Positions 58,209 to 64,000 of a stretch of DNA of 64,000 bases are shown here, in pieces (within the stretch, counting starts at the first letter, position 1; every line of letters starts with the position of its first letter). The translations under genes and the position numbers were made by a program. Below the pieces are notes generated by a model. That model saw nothing but the letters and a program-made list of their open reading frames with translations, was not told where the DNA came from and ran no database searches. Source of the stretch: Lycorma delicatula. Lineage: Eukaryota > Arthropoda > Insecta > Hemiptera > Fulgoridae. Location: contig NC_134463.1 of assembly GCF_047948215.1 (NCBI RefSeq), positions 97,988,657-98,052,656 of the forward strand, written 5' to 3'.

Positions 58209-59040
58209 GCAACACAATCCCACCCATTGAAAAGGAGTGAATAAGATAAAAAAACCTCAAGAAAAATAAATATTGTATGAAACTTAAGGAAGGGGTCATA
58301 AAAGGGTAGAGCTGCTGCAACTATGTTCGTTCATTTATGCTACAAACATGTCTCATATTTATGTTATGCAATGAAGACTTCCATCTTGGTAAACCAGACC
58401 ATCTTGATCATAACAAACAGACGAAGATAAAAATCTTTTATCAAGCTTACATCCATTGCAAGACAATTAATTTTGATACTAGGCCATAATTATTAGAAAT
58501 ATTTTTATAACAAATAGCAACATTTTCTTCAATAATGATAACTCAATAATATTTTGTTGTTCCGAATTTGTAAATTGTTCATACTTAAAATAATTATAAG
58601 TTATTTTACTACTAGTGGCACTTTTCGTCTGCTCTGACAATTGTGATTTTTCTTGAACCGGAGAACAAAAGGATTTTTACAAATTCTTAGATTTGGACAT
58701 TCTTTAATTCTTAGATGTTGAAGTTAGATCAAATTTATTTTTATTAGTTATGTTTTCTGTTTCTTGAATGTTCGTTGAGATCTTTCATGTTCATAAACAA
58801 ACTAGTATAAGTAACATAAAACCAGACAAAACCTTTTTTTTTTTTAAATAGACCTGGTTTTTTAAGCATAAAAACCAAACAAAATACACCACTTCCAAAT
58901 TTAATTGTTCAACTCCCTTGTAAACAAACATATGTTCAGAGAAAAACAATAAACTGTTGATCAAGCTATAACCAATCCTGCCAACATGGAAAATAAAAAC
59001 TATGTTACCGAACATATGTTGAAAATAAAAATATCATGCA
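58209..59040. other. Intergenic, nothing recognised
   Basis: AT-rich; no supported gene. Confidence 0.4.
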
Positions 59041-59430
59041 ACCGAAGGAAGTATTGGATCGCGAAAAATGTCGGTTTTCAGATTTCAACGGAAATAACCA
59101 TTTGATCACCCCTGAATCCATTTTGACTAGCTTTGGCATGACCTTTGTATGTACGTATGTATCTCGCATAACTCAAAAACGATGATTAGCCGCAGGATGT
59201 TGAAATTTTGATGTAGGACTGTTGTAACAGCTAGTTGAGCACCTCCTCTTTTGATTGCAATCGACTGGACCAAAAAAGCCCAAAACCCAAAAAATGTGGA
59301 TTTTGGGCTTTTTCTTAACTGCAATAATATGCCCTCATTGAGAGCTTTTCAACGATATAAGTGGTACTTATTTTGATTGGTTCCAGAGGTATAGCCAAAT
59401 AAAATTTTAACTAATAAATTATATTTTGGT
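59041..59430. repeat. Probable dispersed repeat with GTATGTATCTCGCATAACTC core
   Basis: Contains TATGTATCTCGCATAACTCA, AAAACGATGATTAGCCGCAG and TGGACCAAAAAAGCCCAAAA, with the short inverted pair AGCCCAAAACCC / GGATTTTGGGCT around 59277-59310. I recall similar text as a multicopy repeat of insect genomes; that is memory, not a search. No coding content. Confidence 0.4.
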
Positions 59431-59895
59431 CTTAAAAGGGGAAAAGGAACATAGGTTGAATGGACTTCATTTCCTTTTTTTTAATTTAAATATATTGATT
59501 TATTAATAATTACTAACCGGTGATTGTAAAAAAAAATAATTCAATAATAATATTAGAAAAAAGTATGAAAAAATATCATAAGTTTATGAAATTTTCTGTA
59601 CTTTTTATTTTCAAAAATTGTGTTTATGTAATTTAATGTGTGGGTAAGGAAGTCATGTGGTGTCCACACCAGATTTTTTTTATTACTATGGCAACAACCT
59701 GCATTATGTATAAAACTTTGTTAAAAAATAAAATTTTTTATTTGTTTCTATTTTTCGGTATATGAACCCTCTAAAACGAATCAAATAAAAATATTCCCTT
59801 ATAGAAACGAAATTTGAGAGAGAAGACAACCGGTTAATATTTTTATATTTAACGTTTTAATGATAACTTAAAGATAAATACTTATTAGTTTCCTA
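59431..59895. other. Intergenic, nothing recognised
   Basis: AT-rich. Confidence 0.4.
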
Positions 59896-60440
59896 CGTCA
59901 ATTTTTCTCAACCTGGTGGGTCATGGTGATATGAATGGGGGTCATGAAATTAGCCTACAACACTCATAAACAATAATGAAATCATTTTATGAGTAAAAAA
60001 ATCATTCATTAAAAACATTTTACTTAGATTTATAACTACATATGTCAAGGAAATAAATTAATGAGATGATTGCGTTTGTTTTTCATTTAAAGGTTTCTCC
60101 ATACGTGGATCTATGTTAGAAACGCACAAAAGCAAATCGTTTCAAGTGATAAAAGACGATTACTATATATTAAGTTTTTGTCGAAACCGTACATGAAAAA
60201 TCCTTTTCACAAAGGTAAAACATGAAGCAAGGAATTAATATTTTCAATGTTTGACTAAATTTCCATATTCACTTCGACAAGCAAGCCAAAAAGTATTTAA
60301 ATCTTTAGATGAGAATTGCATTTGTAACGTTTTATCTGCAGATATTTCGATGAGCTGGTTATGAATCACAACTAGTAATTTAGCAACAGTGTTTTCACTA
60401 AATGAAATATCCATCACCAGAGTACCCATCTTTTTAAGAA
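59896..60440 (-). pseudogene. hAT transposase C-terminus (ZBED/SCAND3-like), fragment
   Basis: The minus strand reads NQLIEISADKTLQMQFSSKD and LNTFWLACRSEYGNLVKH, then in shifted frames FTFVKRIF, LLLCVSNIDPRMEKPLNEKQ and QSSH, matching the hAT dimerisation region of ZBED5/SCAND3-type proteins ('SDKTLQ..F....LN.FW.....EYP.L...AL', 'LRL.LS.I.PRI..L...+Q.Q.SH'). The motif of small residues before 'GFSAL' is lost. The end near 59912-59960 (CACCAGGTTGAGAAAA complement) fits the tail of this repeat. Confidence 0.68.
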
Positions 60441-60780
60441 ATCATTATCTTCCAAGAAATACTCCACCAAGCGAATCTTTAGTTCATGCAAATGCATCTT
60501 CATGCTATCAAAACTGTGATGAATAATCAAATTTTTCTCAGTATAATCTGAAGTAAGTGGAAATCCAAATCCAAGTAAGTAAGCCAAATCCAGACATCAA
60601 GCTTCTTAATGAAAGCCTAAACTATGTCTATCACTAATAAAATGTTTTATCACGTTCTATTAAATTCACATTCAGTGATTTAAATGTGAAAAAATTCATG
60701 TCCCACCGCTCATTTGTTGTCATATATTCTAAAATGGGTAGGCGCACCCCGTCAACTACTAAAATATATATGAAATTCAA
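60441..60780. other. Intergenic, nothing recognised
   Basis: Sequence between the hAT fragment and the R1-like LINE; no feature. Confidence 0.35.
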
Positions 60781-62744
60781 TGAATTAAATTTATCACATC
60801 AAGACAGCAATTCGTTGCCACGCCTAAGTCGCTAAATGCCAGCGAGCATTCCACCTGTCCACCAATATTAAAGCGCTTGGAACTTTGATTGGATGATGGC
60901 CAGCCATAACTCTCGAATAGCTTCCCACAGCAGTGAGGTAAGAGTCTTTCCGTTAAATAAACTATTGATGCCGGTTGAACAAAGCAACGGTAACAAGGAA
61001 CACCCACACGGCCTGACAATGCGGTTCACGCCACATTGCCTCACCACTTATGAGTGGGCACCCGTTGCAATTAAAAACGAAGGAGAGGAATACGATCCCC
61101 CCAAGTCCTGTATAAATCTATAAAAAGACCTTCCCTTAGTCGTGGTGTGCCATTCTTGCTGCCATGCATCCATCGCGAGGCTGTAAAGCCTCCTCCTCAA
61201 GCGGGAGATGAGCAACTGAACGAAATTTAGAACCGGTGCATTGTGATCAACGTTCCGCTCCGGTACAGGCCCGGCTCCAAATCGCATCCCTCGGCCTTGC
61301 TGCCACTTCGCAACTTCCACGTGGCAGCCCGAACTTTCACCACTAAATCGATTGGGAGAGCCTTTCCCAATACGGTGGTAGCCTCGTAGAAGGGTTTTTT
61401 AAAAATAACAGTGCATATTATTAATGTTCTGCGCTGGACACTCCTTAAATTCTGAATAAGTGCTCTATTTCTGTATAACCTATGCACCCGAACGAATGCA
61501 GCATAAGAGGCCATACTTTCGAAGACACCTCGGTACACCATGTACATTTGACGGCCTGACAGCCCGTAATCCTTCCAAGCAATCCTCCTAAGCTTGTGCA
61601 TCACAGAGACAGCGTCCGCCGCTACTTGCCCAATGTGGTTGCTAAACAGCAACTTCTCATCAAACAAAACACCTAGGCACTTATGAACTCTAACTCGCCT
61701 GATCACACAGACTTTATACTTAATGTGGGGGTTACGACTGTATAATAATTTGTCAGCATCCTTGAGAAGCATAAACTTGGTCTTGGGCAGAGAAATCTTA
61801 AATTTTTCATGTCGATCAAGCCCTCCGCGGTCGACAAAGCCACCTGCGCCCGGTCTTCTAGCTGCGGTCGTGAATTACAACAAACTAACAGAAGTTAGTT
61901 CAGGCATCGGCGAAAGCCTGGGCCATGACCCCTTCTGAGAATATCAGTCTCATAAATTCGTCAAATACCAGGTTGCACAGCAGGGAACCGAGAACGAAAC
62001 CCTGCGGGCTTCCCCTGGTGACGGACTTTTCCACACCCAGGTGCGCCTCTCTAAACAGAGCCGTACGGTTAGACAAATAGTCACGCACTACGGCCTGCAA
62101 GGCTACGGGGACATTACGGTGTTCCAACTTAGAGGACAGAACCCCAACACAAGGAAGGAAATGCTGCTTCTATGTCAAGAAAAATTGCTAAAACATATTT
62201 ACAGTCGGCACTTTCCACCTCGGCAAGAACATTTAAGATGCAATCCTCGGTGCCAACGCCTTTCATGAAGCCATACTAGCCTCGATTTAGAAGTGAATTC
62301 ATATCGATACCTTTCCAGAGCTGTTCCACAACCAGCCTCTCAAGCAACTTGCCGATTACCGGCAAGAGGCTGATGGATCGATAACTACCAACCTCACTAG
62401 AATCCTTTCCTGGTTTTAAAAGCAACCTTCCAACAAGTCGGAAAGCAACCCCAGCTTAGGCACCCCGAGAACAGCCTGCTAAGCGGCTCTCTTATGACAG
62501 GCAGCAGATAATAGAAAATAGACATCAATTCCATCTGCTCCTTGTGCTCCATGAGCCATTCCAATCCCTGCAAGGCAGCTGCCCACTTGCACCGCAGCCT
62601 GTTCTGATCCAGACCACTTAGGTTATAGCGACCCAAATCTGGAGCTCTTAGACCGCCTCCATAAACGATCTCAGAGGTTGTAAGCTTACGATCGCTCACA
62701 CTGGCCTCGGGCCAGACAGTCCAACTACTTGTACTTCGTAGCAA
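60781..62744 (-). pseudogene. LINE F reverse transcriptase and C-terminal region
   Basis: Minus strand, in several frames: pre-RT helix (RLRCKWAAALQGLEWLMEHK), SRLFSGCLSWGCFPTCWKVA, RSISLLPVIGKLLERLVVEQ, YGFMKGVGTEDCILNVLAE, AIFLDIEAAFPSLCWGSVLS, VTRGSPQGFVLGSLLCNLVF (block 4, Q preserved) and AQAFADA (block 5). Then the thumb VHKCLGVLFDEKLLFSNHIG, YGLSGRQMYMVYRGVFESMA and DAWQQEWHTTTKGRSFYRFI. The last has the W...W spacing seen at R1-type C-termini. A 181-codon stretch (61772-61227) is still open. Confidence 0.8.
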
Positions 62745-63385
62745 GTCGCATGTAACTACGAACCAAAGTGACGTTCCCCCACTTTGGAAAAGAAAGTTGA
62801 CGGTTGTTCTGCGTCGTTAATCAAGAAGAGGTTCCTCGCTTCAACGAACTGTTCGAGACCAGCGCCTCTGGGGTCAGTAAGTGGTGAATCCCAGGATGGA
62901 GACTTGACGTTAACCTCCAGAGCAACCAGCACTCTGATGCCAAGCAAGTCATTGTTACTCCATCCAAGCTGGAAGTATCCCGACACCAGTACAACATCGA
63001 GCAATACCCCTCGTGACTCGCACGACGGTGAGTTGCTCATCAGAAAACTGAGGATCTAGAAGACAACCAACAAAACCGAGCTGACCACGGTAGCGGAGAG
63101 CAGCCGTCCCCCACGAGAATGAAAAACATCCATCTCGTGGAACCCGACCACCCTATACCTTGATCCAGAATCAAGGTATACCTTGACCGCATACGGCTCC
63201 TGGATCAAGAGGACCTTGAGATTGTACTCCTCAGGAAGCTTCTTGGCTTTACTGGTGGCCGCCCGGGAATGATGCAGATTTAACTGCCCCAGGCGCAAAC
63301 ATTCGACATGGTAGAGTCCGTCCTCAAACGCTTCCCCCAATTCAGGCGTCGCCATAAGCTGTATTTTTTTACAGCTCTCGCCCAA
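62745..63385 (-). pseudogene. LINE F endonuclease region
   Basis: The minus strand: LRLGQLNLHHSRAATSKAKK, VLLIQEPYAVKVYLDSGSRY (QEPY motif), then after a frameshift near 63050, DVVLVSGYFQLGW and DPRGAGLEQFVEARNLFLIN, with STFFSKVGERH. This is an apurinic-type endonuclease as in R1/Jockey LINEs. The GDFNA motif has become ALEVNVKSPSWDS. Confidence 0.75.
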
Positions 63386-63439
63386 GCAATCTCATACGCC
63401 CTACACTACATACCCCCGACCCAGTTTTCAGCATCGCTG

Positions 63440-63995
63440 CCTTTCACCAAGCTACAGGAGGCTCACTTTGCAGGCGCAGACTTGGCAGGACAATTAGCTG
63501 CCCTGTGCGCCGGAAGAGCACAGTGACTACACATCTCCGACTGCGCACTGCAGTGGAGAGAGGTGTGACCAAAGCCCTGACACTTGAAGCATCAAACGAC
63601 ATCTATATGGTCTACAATCTTCATGAGGTCCACCCAAAAACAGACTTCCAGCGGCCACCAAGACCTACGGATCTTAGGCGAGATCTCTAAAACTCAGTGA
63701 CTCTTTAGGGCTTCTTTCTTTCCCAGCTAACCTTTCCTGACAGTCGCGAAACGATTGAATCCAGAGCAAGGTTGGCGCCTTGGAGTTCCTCGCATTTTAA
63801 TGCCAGACCCGCAGCCATCAAGCTACACTCGCTTAAAAAGGGGCCGACCATTTGCCAAAACTCCAGTACCACACGCGACTCTTTCTTAGAGGAAACTTTG
63901 GACCATTCGGACCGCATCTCCTCGATCCGCCCGATATAGTCGGATCCGGAGCTCACCTGCCTCACTGCAGGCTTCACCCCGGGGACCTCCTGCAC
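63440..63995 (-). pseudogene. LINE F ORF1 (Gag-like, two zinc knuckles), broken
   Basis: The minus strand starts (within the window) VPGVKPAVRQVSSGSDYIGR and IEEMRSEWSKVSSKKESRVV, a helical region, and after a stop and frame change at about 63700 reads CFKCQGFGHTSLHCSAQSEM and CSHCALPAHRAANCPAKSAP. Both knuckles have full CX2CX4HX4C spacing. The central domain seen in LINE E ORF1 is missing, so an internal deletion is likely. Confidence 0.75.
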
Positions 63996-64000
63996 TGTGC

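Larger units (their letters stand above)
60781..64000 (-). mobile_element. LINE F: R1-like retrotransposon, runs off the window
   Basis: The window end is clearly GC-richer and encodes, on the minus strand, ORF1 then an endonuclease, RT and C-terminal region in the right order. The 5' end lies beyond 64000; the 3' end is near 60780. Several frameshifts. The RT active site reads AQAFADA and a stop where AFADD is expected. R1-like is based on domain order and the Gag/knuckle form; the sub-clade is uncertain. Confidence 0.83.

Overview
This is an AT-rich eukaryotic window, most likely from an insect. It has one long intron-split housekeeping gene, very large introns, and dense old transposons of types common in insects: mariner and Tc1 elements, I-, R1- and RTE-like LINEs, hAT relatives and tRNA-derived SINEs. 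The mix suggests a hemipteran, but that is inference from recalled repeat types and no species is claimed. I saw no CRISPR array, operon, bacterial gene or convincing tRNA/rRNA gene.

Host genes: an intronless ORF at 272-688 (+) encodes a 138-residue four-pass membrane protein with its own downstream poly(A) signal. The main gene is a short-form ribonuclease Z (ELAC1-type tRNA 3'-end endonuclease) on the + strand. I could rebuild it from eight exons (6287-6428, 12208-12323, 15799-15981, 21941-22080, 26556-26751, 34089-34186, 40801-40984, 46758-46925). All exon phases fit and all metal-binding motifs are present. It gives about 408 residues spread over 40.6 kb.

The seven introns are a transposon graveyard. 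Intron 1 holds a 4.3 kb I-like LINE fused to a truncated Tc1. Intron 2 holds a foldback-repeat arm and a ZMYM/hAT-like pseudogene. Intron 3 holds a SINE, a mariner-like transposase with a second SINE inserted in it (perfect 15-bp duplication), and a LINE with its RT core deleted. Intron 4 holds a reversed LINE ORF1 and a foldback mariner. Intron 5 holds a reversed LINE carrying a SINE and a decayed mariner. Intron 6 holds two nested foldback elements, a chimeric mariner junction and another large foldback. Intron 7 holds a nearly full-length mariner with identifiable ends.

Downstream (47-64 kb) there is no recognisable host gene. It contains an I-like LINE with a duplicated RT/thumb half, an RTE-like LINE flanked by a 92-bp direct repeat, two SINE types, a hAT fragment, and from about 60.8 kb to the window edge a GC-richer R1-like LINE on the minus strand whose 5' end lies outside. 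Nearly every element is broken by stops or frameshifts. The most notable results are the split RNase Z model, the 92-bp duplication, the nested insertions that give relative ages, and the foldback structures. I did not find a convincing new biological system.
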